Source: JAUVKT01 sp964634565
GTDB lineage: Bacteria > Bacteroidota > Bacteroidia > Bacteroidales > VadinHA17
Reading direction: 5' to 3'
Length of the DNA: 64,000 nt
Assembly: GCA_964634565.1 (NCBI GenBank)
Contig: CAZWLP010000006.1
Location: forward strand, 1 to 64,000
Of this stretch, positions 6,677 to 15,283 are shown one piece after another (within the stretch, counting starts at the first letter, position 1; each line of letters opens with the position of its first letter). Position numbers and translations under genes: made by a program. The notes under the pieces are model-generated. The model had not been told where the DNA came from. It searched no databases and saw only the letters and a program-made list of their open reading frames with translations.

Positions 6677-7870
6677 ATGGAATATCTATCTGATCGACTA
6701 AAATCATTATCAGTATCACAGACCCTTGCTATGGCTCAGAAGAGTCGCGAGATGAAAGCAAAAGGTATTGATGTAATAAACCTTGCCATTGGTGAGCCCG
6801 ATTTTCATACTCCTGATGATATAAAGGAAGCGGCAAAGAAGGCTATAGACGATAATTATACATCTTATCCTCCCGTACCGGGTTATGCTGATTTGAGGGA
6901 AGCAATATCCCTTAAATTCAAGGAAGAAAACGGACTGGATTATTCACCTGAGCAAATAATAGTTTCAGGAGGTGGAAAGCATTCCCTGATTAATGTGATA
7001 CTAACTATTGTGAACCCTGGTGATGAGGTTATTATTTTAGCACCCTACTGGGTAAGTTATTACGATCAGATTATCCTTGCAGAGGGAAAGCCGGTAATAA
7101 TTAATACAACAATTGATAATGACTTTAAGGCAACAGCAGAAGAGATTGAAGCAGCAATAACACCCAAAACCAGGGCAATACTGTTTAATTCGCCTTCTAA
7201 TCCGACAGGAATGGTTTACACAAGGGATGAGATGGAGAGTATAGCACGTGTAATTGAGAAACATGAAGGTGTTTTTGTGCTTTCCGATGAGATATATGAG
7301 CATATTACTTTTAGCGGAGAGCATATAAGTATGGCTTCATTTGATTTTATCTACGACAGGGTAATAACAATAAATGGAGTATCCAAGGGATATGCAATGA
7401 CAGGCTGGAGGATAGGCTATATTGGTGCTCCTCTGTGGATAGCCAGGGGCGTTAATAAGCTGCAGGGACAGTTTACTTCAGGAGTATCATCAATATCACA
7501 GAGGGCTGCGCTGGCAGCAGTTACCTCAAAGACAGATTCAAAAGAGAAGATGAGAGATGCTTTTCTTAAAAGAAGGGATCTTGTTTGTGGTTTATTAGAT
7601 GAGATAGATGGACTGAAGGTAAGAGTTCCACAGGGTGCTTTTTATGTATTCCCGGAAGTAAGCTATTTTGTAGGTAAGAGTGATGGGGAAAATGTAATAA
7701 AAGATTCTACTGATCTGGCAATGTATTTACTCGAGAAGGCTCATGTTGCTACAGTGGGTGGTGCAGGTTTCGGCTCTCCCGATTGCCTGAGGCTTTCATA
7801 CGCAGCATCAGATCAGGAACTTATTGAAGCAATCAGGCGGATTAAAGAGGCACTGGCTAAGCTAAAATAG
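6677..7870 (+). CDS. aspC: Pyridoxal phosphate-dependent aspartate aminotransferase
   Basis: A 397-residue class I aminotransferase of the Ib subgroup, which swaps the amino group between aspartate and 2-oxoglutarate in the cytosol. It has INLAIGEPDFHTP (34-46), FNSPSNPTG (170-178), SDEIYEHI (203-210) and the Schiff-base Lys237 in INGVSKGYAMTGWRIGY. The frame stays open back to 6482, but the added 65 residues are hydrophobic repeat-derived sequence. The promoter lies inside that stretch, so the start is at 6677. It is followed immediately by a heptamer array. Substrate assignment within Ib (aspartate, possibly also prephenate) is inferred. Confidence 0.9.
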   Translation: MEYLSDRLKSLSVSQTLAMAQKSREMKAKGIDVINLAIGEPDFHTPDDIKEAAKKAIDDNYTSYPPVPGYADLREAISLKFKEENGLDYSPEQIIVSGGGKHSLINVILTIVNPGDEVIILAPYWVSYYDQIILAEGKPVIINTTIDNDFKATAEEIEAAITPKTRAILFNSPSNPTGMVYTRDEMESIARVIEKHEGVFVLSDEIYEHITFSGEHISMASFDFIYDRVITINGVSKGYAMTGWRIGYIGAPLWIARGVNKLQGQFTSGVSSISQRAALAAVTSKTDSKEKMRDAFLKRRDLVCGLLDEIDGLKVRVPQGAFYVFPEVSYFVGKSDGENVIKDSTDLAMYLLEKAHVATVGGAGFGSPDCLRLSYAASDQELIEAIRRIKEALAKLK

Positions 7871-7919
7871 TTACAGGTTACTAGTTGCAAGATGCAAGTT
7901 ACTAGTTACAAGTTGCAAG
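7871..7919 (+). repeat. Heptanucleotide tandem array, seven units, directly after aspC stop
   Basis: Seven exact 7-bp units start at the first base after the stop: TTACAGG, TTACTAG, TTGCAAG, ATGCAAG, TTACTAG, TTACAAG, TTGCAAG. Consensus TTRCAAG. The spelling differs from the GCWAAGA arrays, but unit length and placement after a stop are the same. Confidence 0.85.
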
Positions 7920-7945
7920 TTTAACCTGCAATCAGAAAACTGTAC

Positions 7946-8497
7946 CTAGTAACTATTATACGAAACCACATCATCAAATGCCCTCCTGCTTTTGTTCCTG
8001 GTTGGTTTGGCAGGGTAGCCTACTGCTATTAGCAGTTCGGCTCTTTTGTTTGCAGGTATATTCAGCAGCTTTTTGACTTCTTTTTCATTAAACCACCCCA
8101 GCATACAGCTTCCAAGCCCTTCAGCAGCGGCCTGGAGGCAAATGTTCTCGGCAGCAATACCAACATCAATAAGAGAATAATCCTTATCCTTTATGGCTCC
8201 GCCAACCTGTGCGATTGGTTTTGATTTCTCCCTTACAATAACAATAAATACAGGTACCTGATCGGTAAAGCGGTTAAACCCCAGTGCCTTGGCAGATGCT
8301 GCCTCTGATACCTTTTTTAATAACTCAGGATCGTCTACGACTATAAACTTCCATGGTTGTGAATTACAGGCCGAAGGGGCCAGTCTGCCTGCTTCAAGCA
8401 TCCGTTCCAGCTTCTCTTTCTCAACCTGCTTATTGATATATGCTCTATCGCTTTGCCTGCTGCTTATTCGGGCTAGCATTTCTTCGCCACTAATCAT
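7946..8497 (-). CDS. Nitroreductase family flavoprotein
   Basis: A 183-residue FMN-dependent oxidoreductase of the small nitroreductase type. It has the N-terminal FMN phosphate-binding pattern SRQSDRAY, then LAPSACNSQPWKFIVVD and the C-terminal GYPAKPTRNKSRR that closes the flavin site; LGSCMLGWFNEKEVKKLL is also typical. The physiological substrate cannot be told from sequence, since members reduce nitroaromatics, quinones or flavins. It is the last gene of a probable pckA-plsY-nitroreductase operon, 29 bases after plsY. Confidence 0.85.
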   Translation of the reverse strand: MISGEEMLARISSRQSDRAYINKQVEKEKLERMLEAGRLAPSACNSQPWKFIVVDDPELLKKVSEAASAKALGFNRFTDQVPVFIVIVREKSKPIAQVGGAIKDKDYSLIDVGIAAENICLQAAAEGLGSCMLGWFNEKEVKKLLNIPANKRAELLIAVGYPAKPTRNKSRRAFDDVVSYNSY

Positions 8498-8526
8498 ATT
8501 GTTGTATTTGATAAACTTATTTAACC

Positions 8527-9165
8527 TTATTTACTGTCTTGTCCTTTCCAGAGAAACTTATTTTCCTCTCCTCTCCAAAGTTTGATAATATTCTTTTTAT
8601 GTGTCAGGATAATTGCTGCCCCGATTAGAATTGAAAATATCTTAAATATCAACGAGGGAGTATCAAATAAGAATAGAAGAAAGAGAGGAAAAGACAGTCC
8701 GGCCGACATTGAACTTACAGAAACATAGCCTGTTATAAGCAGAACAATCAGAAATACAACAAAGCACGATATTGTAATAAGCGGGCTTAGTGAAAGTAGT
8801 ACACCAAAAGTAGTTGCAACTCCCTTTCCTCCTTTAAATCCGGCAAATGCAGGGAATACATGACCTGCTATTGCAATTGATCCGGTAAGTATTTGAAGAT
8901 TTACCAGTTCAGCAGATCCGCTTTCAGCCAGGTTGAAAATAAAGGGGAGGCTTGCTGCCAGCCATCCCTTACCAATATCAATAATTAATACCGGTATACC
9001 GGTGCTCCAGCCAAGTACCCTTATCGTATTTGTCGCACCTGCATTACCACTTCCGTGATCACGGATATCCAGGTTGTGGAATAGTTTTCCAGCCCATACA
9101 GCAGTGGCAATTGAGCCAAGTGCATAGGCTGCAAGGCAGGTAAGTATTAGCAGTTTAACATTCAT
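8527..9165 (-). CDS. plsY: Glycerol-3-phosphate acyltransferase PlsY
   Basis: A 212-residue integral membrane enzyme that moves the acyl group from acyl-phosphate to sn-glycerol 3-phosphate, the first step of phospholipid synthesis. Visible family motifs are GSGNAGATNTIRVLG (38-52), the glycine-rich GHVFPAFAGFKGGKGVATTFG (102-122) and HKKNIIKLWRGEENK near the C terminus. Five or more hydrophobic helices are evident, starting with residues 5-25. It follows pckA by 14 bases and precedes the nitroreductase by 29, so the three probably share a transcript. It would act with PlsX, which is not in this window. Confidence 0.93.
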   Translation of the reverse strand: MNVKLLILTCLAAYALGSIATAVWAGKLFHNLDIRDHGSGNAGATNTIRVLGWSTGIPVLIIDIGKGWLAASLPFIFNLAESGSAELVNLQILTGSIAIAGHVFPAFAGFKGGKGVATTFGVLLSLSPLITISCFVVFLIVLLITGYVSVSSMSAGLSFPLFLLFLFDTPSLIFKIFSILIGAAIILTHKKNIIKLWRGEENKFLWKGQDSK

Positions 9166-9179
9166 AATATTTGCTGAAA

Positions 9180-10799
9180 TTAGAGCACAGGTCCATATTG
9201 CATCATCTCTTTTATCCGGTCATTATATGTAAACCTCTGGAAATTTTCTATAAACAGGTCAGCCAGGTTAACTGCAGCAATATGCCATTCCTTAGGACTT
9301 GACCATGAGTTTCTCGGATCAAGAAGATTTGTATCAACCCCTTCTAGCCTGTCGGGGATTGACAATCCAAATACAGGGATATCACTGAACGATGCCTCGT
9401 TAATTGATCCATCAAGAATGGAGTTGATAATTGTACGGGTTGGTTTAATGTCTATTCTGTTTCCTACTCCATATTTTCCTCCTACCCATCCTGTATTTAC
9501 GAGCCATGCATCAGCATTGTGTTGCTCCATCTTTCTTATCAGCTCATGGGCGTATATTGAAGGGTCAAGTAGCAGGAAGGCAGCACCAAAACAGGCTGAA
9601 AATGATGGCACCGGTTCTTTGATCCCCAGTTCTGTACCTGCAACTTTCGCAGTATATCCGCTTACAAAGTAATAGCCTGTCTGTCCCTTGCTAAGCTTTG
9701 AGACAGGAGGAAGAACACCAAAGGCATCTGCTGTTAAGAATATTACTTTCTGAGCATGGCCGGCCTTTGATACAGGCTTAACAATATTCTTAATATGGTA
9801 AATAGGGTATGAAACTCTTGTGTTTTCAGTTTTCCTGTTATCATCAAAATTTATCTTACCGTCGCGGTGTACTACAACATTCTCAAGCAGGGCATCCCTT
9901 TTAATAGCATTATATATATCCGGTTCCTTGTCTTTGCTAAGATGGATGCACTTAGCATAACAACCTCCCTCAAAATTAAAAATACCATCGTCATCCCAGC
10001 CGTGCTCATCATCACCTATCAATGCCCTGTCCGGGTCGGTCGATAATGTTGTTTTACCGGTACCTGACAGACCAAAGAATATAGCAACGTCACCTTTTTT
10101 CCCGACATTTGCCGAGCAATGCATAGCGGCAATACCCTGTAAGGGCAGGTAGTAGTTCATTACCGAGAATATTCCTTTTTTCATCTCACCGCCATACCAT
10201 GATCCACCAACGACAGCCATTCCCTTTGTAAGGTCGAAAAAAACAAAAGTATCTGAATGAAGGCCCATCTCTTTCCAGTCGGGGTTGTTGGTTTTAGATG
10301 CGGTAAGAAAGACAAAATCTGGTTCAAAACTTTCAAGCTCTTCCTCAGTTGGCCTGATAAACATATTTTTAACAAAGTGTGCCTGCCAGGCCACTTCCAT
10401 TATAAATCTTACCCTAAGGCGGGTGGACTCATTGGCTCCGCAGTAACAGTCTACCACAAATAACCTTTTTTCAGACAATTGTCTGGCAGCGAGTTTGTGA
10501 CAATGATCCCATGTTTTCTGGTCTATAGGTTTATTATCAGAAACAATAGAATTGTCAGTTTTCCACCAGACAGTATCTTTTGTCTTTTCATCCTTAACAA
10601 TATATTTATCCTTTGGCGATCTTCCGGTATATATACCTGTATCAACAGCAACTGCTCCGCTTTTGGTAATGAGCCCCATCTCAAATCTTTCAAGGCCGGA
10701 CCTGGTTTCTTCAATAAATAGTTTTTCATAACCGGGATTATAGATTATCTCAACTGGGTCAGAAATACCATAGCCTGCAAGAGCATCTTTAGTAATCAT
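9180..10799 (-). CDS. pckA: Phosphoenolpyruvate carboxykinase (ATP)
   Basis: A 539-residue cytosolic enzyme interconverting oxaloacetate + ATP and PEP + CO2 + ADP. In anaerobic Bacteroidota it often runs towards oxaloacetate to fix CO2 in the succinate/propionate route. Family features are GRSPKDKYIVKDEKT, RLRVRFIMEVAWQAHFVKNMF, the kinase-1a loop FFGLSGTGKTTLSTD, the metal-binding DDEHGWDDDGIFNFEGGCYAK and the adenine-loop region NTRVSYPIYHI. The length is the usual one for ATP-PEPCK. A TACCTTTG -7 box lies 52 bases upstream. It leads the pckA-plsY-nitroreductase cluster. Confidence 0.97.
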   Translation of the reverse strand: MITKDALAGYGISDPVEIIYNPGYEKLFIEETRSGLERFEMGLITKSGAVAVDTGIYTGRSPKDKYIVKDEKTKDTVWWKTDNSIVSDNKPIDQKTWDHCHKLAARQLSEKRLFVVDCYCGANESTRLRVRFIMEVAWQAHFVKNMFIRPTEEELESFEPDFVFLTASKTNNPDWKEMGLHSDTFVFFDLTKGMAVVGGSWYGGEMKKGIFSVMNYYLPLQGIAAMHCSANVGKKGDVAIFFGLSGTGKTTLSTDPDRALIGDDEHGWDDDGIFNFEGGCYAKCIHLSKDKEPDIYNAIKRDALLENVVVHRDGKINFDDNRKTENTRVSYPIYHIKNIVKPVSKAGHAQKVIFLTADAFGVLPPVSKLSKGQTGYYFVSGYTAKVAGTELGIKEPVPSFSACFGAAFLLLDPSIYAHELIRKMEQHNADAWLVNTGWVGGKYGVGNRIDIKPTRTIINSILDGSINEASFSDIPVFGLSIPDRLEGVDTNLLDPRNSWSSPKEWHIAAVNLADLFIENFQRFTYNDRIKEMMQYGPVL

Positions 10800-10850
10800 A
10801 TCGGCGGTGTTTTTAGGGTTAATAATTTATAATATTAGATGTAATTGTAT

Positions 10851-10858
10851 CAAAGGTA
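10851..10858 (-). promoter_or_regulatory. Candidate -7 element for pckA
   Basis: On the minus strand TACCTTTG fits TAnnTTTG and lies 52 bases before the pckA start. I find no good -33 TTTG at 17-23 bases, so support is partial. Confidence 0.45.
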
Positions 10859-10989
10859 ATAAAATCAAAAATAGTTCTGAATCTAAAAAAGATGTTCCTG
10901 CCTTAATTTAACCTGATGGGATTGAATTAATGAACAAACATGCCTCTTTAAAGGTTTGTATAATAAATAATTATTATAAATATAGAAAT

Positions 10990-11583
10990 ATGAAAAAGTT
11001 AGTTTTTAGTATTATAATGCAACTGGTAATTGTATTTATGTTTTCTACTGTGCTATCCGCGCAGGATTATAATGTTAATACAGATAAAACTGTAGTAAAC
11101 TGGGAAGGCTCAAAAGTTGTTGCCGGATCTCATGAAGGAAGCATTCAGGTAAAGTCCGGAAATCTTTTATTAAAGGAAGGGCTAATTGTTTCAGGTAAGG
11201 TCCTTATTGATATGACAACTATAATTGATACCGACCTGGAGGGTGCAATGAAGGAAAAACTGGAAGGTCATCTTAAATCTGATGATTTTTTTGGTGTCGG
11301 TAAATTTCCCGAGGCAAGTCTTGAAGTGAAAGACTCTGAAAGAATTGATGCTAATAAAATAAGGGTAAATGGAATGCTTACAATAAAGGGGCATACAAAT
11401 CCTGTAAGCTTTGAAAGCTCAGTAGATAAGGTTGATGATGCCATATTGTTTGAGGGTAGTATGGAGATTGACAGATCTCTGTATGATGTTCGTTTTGGTT
11501 CTGGTAAATTCTTCGATAATCTTGGAGATAAGGCTATAAATGATATCTTTACTCTTCAATTCGAGCTTCTCCTGGAGAAATAG
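10990..11583 (+). CDS. YceI family periplasmic protein
   Basis: A 197-residue exported protein with a lipocalin-like beta-barrel fold known to bind polyisoprenoid-type lipids. A signal peptide covers about residues 1-25 (MKKLVFSIIMQLVIVFMFST, ending near LSAQ). The mature part begins YNVNTDKTVVNWEGSKVVAG and carries the family pattern LEGHLKSDDFFGVGKFPEASL and GMLTIKGHTNPVSF. The frame extends back to 10930, but the signal peptide begins properly at 10990, so I use that start. It precedes rubrerythrin by 38 bases on the same strand; such proteins are often stress-linked, but their role here is inferred. Confidence 0.88.
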   Translation: MKKLVFSIIMQLVIVFMFSTVLSAQDYNVNTDKTVVNWEGSKVVAGSHEGSIQVKSGNLLLKEGLIVSGKVLIDMTTIIDTDLEGAMKEKLEGHLKSDDFFGVGKFPEASLEVKDSERIDANKIRVNGMLTIKGHTNPVSFESSVDKVDDAILFEGSMEIDRSLYDVRFGSGKFFDNLGDKAINDIFTLQFELLLEK

Positions 11584-11621
11584 TGGAGGAGCACTATTTT
11601 TAACCAACCTTAAGAATAATT

Positions 11622-12200
11622 ATGGATAAGAGTATTAAAGGAAGTGAAACAGAAAAGAATTTATTAAAAGCATTTGCCGGCGAATCTCAGGCTAAGAACA
11701 GGTATGAATTTGCAGCCAAGGTTGCCAAAAAAGAAGGTTATGAGCAGATATCTGCAATATTTCTTGAAACAGCAATGCAGGAGCAAACTCATGCAAAAAG
11801 GTTTTTTAAGTTTCTTGAAGGTGGTGGAGTGGAAATAACAGCCATGTATCCTGCGGGCATTATTGGAACAACCAGTGAAAACCTGGAACATGCTGCTGAA
11901 GGTGAACATGAGGAATGGGCTGAGTTATATCCTGAATTTGCAAGGATAGCCGAGGAAGAAGGATTTAAGGAGGTCTCTGTTGCTTTTAAAGCAATTGCCA
12001 AAGCCGAGAAAGTGCACGAAGACAGGTATCGTAAATTGCTTGAAAATCTTATGGGCAACAGGGTATTTGAAAGAGAGGACAAGGTTTTCTGGTATTGCAG
12101 GAAATGCGGATATGTTCACTTTAGTAAAAAGCCCCTGAAGAATTGTCCGGCATGTCTCCATCCTTATACTTATACTGAGATATTCTCGGAGAACTACTAA
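11622..12200 (+). CDS. Rubrerythrin
   Basis: A 192-residue diiron peroxidase that reduces hydrogen peroxide in anaerobes. The N-terminal ferritin-like domain has the carboxylate/His ligands (Glu21; EQTH 54-57; Glu129 and His132 in AEKVHEDRY). The C-terminal rubredoxin-like domain has Cys159, Cys162, Cys175 and Cys178 (YCRKCGYVHF and NCPACLHPY) for an FeS4 centre. Architecture and length are standard. A plausible electron donor, rubredoxin, is encoded at 58437. The gene is followed directly by a heptamer array and a bidirectional terminator shared with ppdK. Confidence 0.95.
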   Translation: MDKSIKGSETEKNLLKAFAGESQAKNRYEFAAKVAKKEGYEQISAIFLETAMQEQTHAKRFFKFLEGGGVEITAMYPAGIIGTTSENLEHAAEGEHEEWAELYPEFARIAEEEGFKEVSVAFKAIAKAEKVHEDRYRKLLENLMGNRVFEREDKVFWYCRKCGYVHFSKKPLKNCPACLHPYTYTEIFSENY

Positions 12201-12202
12201 TA

Positions 12203-12237
12203 GCAAAGAGGTAAGGGCGAAGTGCTAAGAGCAAAGA
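12203..12237 (+). repeat. Heptanucleotide tandem array, five units, after rubrerythrin stop
   Basis: Units GCAAAGA, GGTAAGG, GCGAAGT, GCTAAGA, GCAAAGA begin two bases after the stop. They match the GCWAAGA family found after htpG, 6.6 kb away. Confidence 0.8.
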
Positions 12238-12239
12238 AA

Positions 12240-12268
12240 AAAGGCGTTGAATTTCAACGCCTTTTTCT
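12240..12268. terminator. Bidirectional terminator between rubrerythrin and ppdK
   Basis: An 11-bp perfect stem (12240-12250 with 12254-12264) has a 3-base ATT loop and core AAGGCGTTGA. It is flanked by an A-run on the left and a T-run on the right, so it can stop transcription from both convergent genes. Confidence 0.9.
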
Positions 12269-12284
12269 TTTATCAGTAAAGAAT

Positions 12285-12300
12285 CTTTAATCTTATAATC
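12285..12300 (-). repeat. Two octanucleotide units after ppdK
   Basis: On the minus strand GATTATAA and GATTAAAG follow six bases after the ppdK stop. They match the octamer array at 6416-6487. Confidence 0.5.
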
Positions 12301-12306
12301 TTATAA

Positions 12307-15015
12307 TTATTTTATATTCGCCTGTGCTGCTGCCAGCCTTGCGATAGGAACCCTGAAAGGTGAACAACTGACATAGTCCATACCTACAGAGTCGCAGAAT
12401 TCAACAGAACTTGGCTCACCACCATGTTCGCCGCATATTCCAACTTTAAGATTCGGATTTGCTGATCGACCTCTTTCAGTACCCATTCTTACCAGCTGTC
12501 CTACACCTTCCTGGTCGAGTACCTGGAAGGGATCGTTCTTAAGGATTCCTTTTTCGAGATAGACAGGCAGGAATTTGCCGGCGTCATCGCGCGAATATCC
12601 GAAAGCCATCTGTGTAAGGTCGTTTGTTCCGAAAGAGAAGAACTCAGCAACTTCACCAATTTTATCAGCTGTAAGTGCTGCTCTTGGTATTTCGATCATT
12701 GTACCCACCAGGTAGTCTACTTTAATACCTTTTTCCTCAAAAACCTTATTTGCAGTATCCCTTATAATAGTTTCCTGTAGCTTGTATTCCTCAACTGTTC
12801 CAATCAGGGGAACCATTATTTCAGGTTTTGCATCAACTCCTTGAGATTTCAGGTTACATGCTGCCTCAATAATAGCTCTTGCCTGCATCTCTGTAATTTC
12901 AGGGTAGGTGTTACCCAGTCTGCAACCACGGTGACCGAGCATAGGGTTAAATTCGTGAAGCGATTCAACTTTTGCTTTTACAGCCTCAGCAGAAATACCC
13001 ATTTCGGCAGCCATCTCGGCCTGGTTTTCTTCCTCGTGAGGAACAAATTCATGGAGTGGTGGATCAAGCAAACGAATTGTTACTCCATATCCTGCCATTG
13101 CCTTAAGTATCCCTTCAAAGTCATCTCTCTGATAGGGTAGAAGCTTTTCAAGAGCTTTCCTGCGATCAACTTCATCATCTGCAAGTATCATTTCTCTCAT
13201 TGCCATTATTCTTTCTCCCTCGAAGAACATGTGTTCGGTACGGCAAAGTCCGATACCCTTTGCCCCAAAATTTCTTGCTATCTGTGAGTCATGAGGACTA
13301 TCGGCATTAGTCCTGACATCCATCCTTGTATATTTGTCAGCAATCTCCATAATACGTCCGAAATCACCACCAAGTACCGGGTCTATTGTATCTACCTTAC
13401 CCTTGTATACTTCTCCTGTACTGCCATTAAGTGATATCCAGTCTCCTTCATAAAATACCATTCCGCCGGCCTTCATTGTCCTGGCCTTATAATCGATATA
13501 AATGCCACCGGCACCTGATACACAACATTTACCCATTCCGCGGGCCACAACTGCTGCATGAGAAGTCATTCCTCCTCTGGCAGTAAGTATGCCCCTTGCT
13601 ATATTCATTCCTTCCAGATCTTCAGGAGATGTTTCTATTCTTACAAGAAGAGATTCTTTATATTTTGATGCTTCGTCGGCAAAGAAAACTATACGACCGG
13701 TTGCTGCTCCAGGAGAAGCTGGAAGACCTTTTGCTACAGTAGTTGCCTTCTCTAGAGCTGATTCGGCGAAAACCGGGTGCAATAATTCATCAAGTTTATT
13801 TGGTTCCTGGCGAAGCAGGGCCGTTTTCTCATCAATCTTACCCTCATCAAGAAGGTCGATTGCAATCTTAACCATTGCTGCGCCGGTTCTTTTCCCGTTT
13901 CTTGTTTGAAGCAACCAGAGCTTACCATCCTGTATGGTAAACTCCAGATCCTGCATATCGGAATAGTGATTCTCAAGAGTCTTTTGTGTATTAAACAGTT
14001 CCTTGTAGACCTCAGGCATAACCTCCTCGAGTGATGGAAACTCTTCCCTTCGATCTTCTTCGCTTACATCTGCAAGTAGGGCCCATCTTTTCGATCCTTC
14101 AAGAGTTATCTGCTGAGGTGTACGTACCCCTGCAACAACGTCTTCGCCCTGGGCATCAATCAGGTATTCTCCGTTAAAGATATTTTCTCCGGTACCGGCA
14201 TCACGTGTAAAGGCAACCCCTGTACCTGAATTTTGTCCCATATTTCCGAATACCATTGCCTGGACATTAACAGCTGTACCCCATTCTTCAGGTATATGGT
14301 TAAGCTGGCGGTAATAAATTGCCCTGTCATTCATCCAGCTATCAAATACGGCACATACTGATCCCCAAAGCTGTTCCCATGGATCGGCAGGGAAGTCTTT
14401 CCCCGTCTTATTTTTTACTGCTTTTTTGAATTTAACTACAAGATTTTTAAGATCATCAACTGTAAGCTCATTATCGTTCATAACATTTCGCTCCATCTTC
14501 ATCTCTTCGATGATCTCTTCGAATGGATCAACATCTTCCTTTGATTCGGGTTTTAATCCCAGTACAACATCACCATACATCTGTACAAATCTTCTGTATG
14601 AGTCCCATGCAAACCTTTCGTTACCTGTCTTTTTTATTAGTCCCTCTACTGAGTCATCATTCATTCCCAGGTTAAGTACTGTATCCATCATCCCTGGCAT
14701 TGATACCCTGGCTCCTGATCTGACAGAAACCAGACAGGGATTGTCCTTGCTGCCAAATTTTGTACCCATAATGGATTCAATATTCGCAATGGCAGCTTCA
14801 ACTTCATCTTTAAGTAACTCGACTACTTTCTCCTGACCATATTTATTATATTCAGTACATACCTCGGTTGTAATAGCAAATCCCGGAGGTACAGGTACCC
14901 CTATCAGGTTCATTTCACATAAATTTGCTCCCTTGCCACCCAGCAGGTTTTTCATCCCTGCATTACCTTCAGCTTTCTTATCGCCGAAAGTGTAAACTCT
15001 TTTAACCTTTGACAT
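12307..15015 (-). CDS. ppdK: Pyruvate, phosphate dikinase
   Basis: A 902-residue cytosolic enzyme interconverting pyruvate + ATP + Pi and PEP + AMP + PPi. Domains in order: N-terminal ATP-grasp region (GGKGANLCEMNLIGVPVPPG at 26-45, LVSVRSGARVSMPGMMDT at 95-112); swivelling phosphohistidine domain with catalytic His486 in GGMTSHAAVVARGMG; and C-terminal PEP/pyruvate TIM barrel (GLCRTEHMFF, HRGCRLG, SFGTNDLTQM, GICGEHGGEP). Full length, single frame. With pckA and pyk it gives flexible flow at the PEP node, using PPi-dependent chemistry common in anaerobes. A -7 box lies 45 bases upstream. Confidence 0.97.
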   Translation of the reverse strand: MSKVKRVYTFGDKKAEGNAGMKNLLGGKGANLCEMNLIGVPVPPGFAITTEVCTEYNKYGQEKVVELLKDEVEAAIANIESIMGTKFGSKDNPCLVSVRSGARVSMPGMMDTVLNLGMNDDSVEGLIKKTGNERFAWDSYRRFVQMYGDVVLGLKPESKEDVDPFEEIIEEMKMERNVMNDNELTVDDLKNLVVKFKKAVKNKTGKDFPADPWEQLWGSVCAVFDSWMNDRAIYYRQLNHIPEEWGTAVNVQAMVFGNMGQNSGTGVAFTRDAGTGENIFNGEYLIDAQGEDVVAGVRTPQQITLEGSKRWALLADVSEEDRREEFPSLEEVMPEVYKELFNTQKTLENHYSDMQDLEFTIQDGKLWLLQTRNGKRTGAAMVKIAIDLLDEGKIDEKTALLRQEPNKLDELLHPVFAESALEKATTVAKGLPASPGAATGRIVFFADEASKYKESLLVRIETSPEDLEGMNIARGILTARGGMTSHAAVVARGMGKCCVSGAGGIYIDYKARTMKAGGMVFYEGDWISLNGSTGEVYKGKVDTIDPVLGGDFGRIMEIADKYTRMDVRTNADSPHDSQIARNFGAKGIGLCRTEHMFFEGERIMAMREMILADDEVDRRKALEKLLPYQRDDFEGILKAMAGYGVTIRLLDPPLHEFVPHEEENQAEMAAEMGISAEAVKAKVESLHEFNPMLGHRGCRLGNTYPEITEMQARAIIEAACNLKSQGVDAKPEIMVPLIGTVEEYKLQETIIRDTANKVFEEKGIKVDYLVGTMIEIPRAALTADKIGEVAEFFSFGTNDLTQMAFGYSRDDAGKFLPVYLEKGILKNDPFQVLDQEGVGQLVRMGTERGRSANPNLKVGICGEHGGEPSSVEFCDSVGMDYVSCSPFRVPIARLAAAQANIK

Positions 15016-15059
15016 AATTCTATTATTTATTCAATTTATTTTACGTTCAAAATAAGTCG

Positions 15060-15067
15060 CAAATTTA
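15060..15067 (-). promoter_or_regulatory. Candidate -7 element for ppdK
   Basis: On the minus strand TAAATTTG matches TAnnTTTG and lies 45 bases before the ppdK start. No clear -33 partner. The rest of 15016-15283 is AT-rich, and I see nothing else in it. Confidence 0.4.
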
Positions 15068-15283
15068 CGAAAATTATCCCAGAATATTGTAGATTTATTA
15101 ATATTTTATTTAAAGGCTAAAACTCAGATAATCATATTTTTAGATATAAAAAGGTTTGGAAGAGCCAAAGTAAAATATTACACTTGATAAAATGAGTGAA
15201 CATATCTAATTATCAACATAATTTTAGATATATTTTTTGGCTGGCAAAAGTCTTTTTATCAATGTAGCAAGGTATATGCGGTT

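Noticed and set aside
5543..7919. Possible CRISPR array
   Set aside because: The repeats are contiguous 7- and 8-bp units with no unique spacers and no cas genes nearby.
13589..13909. Plus-strand frame inside ppdK
   Set aside because: It lies antisense to the conserved phosphohistidine region of ppdK and has no recognisable protein features.
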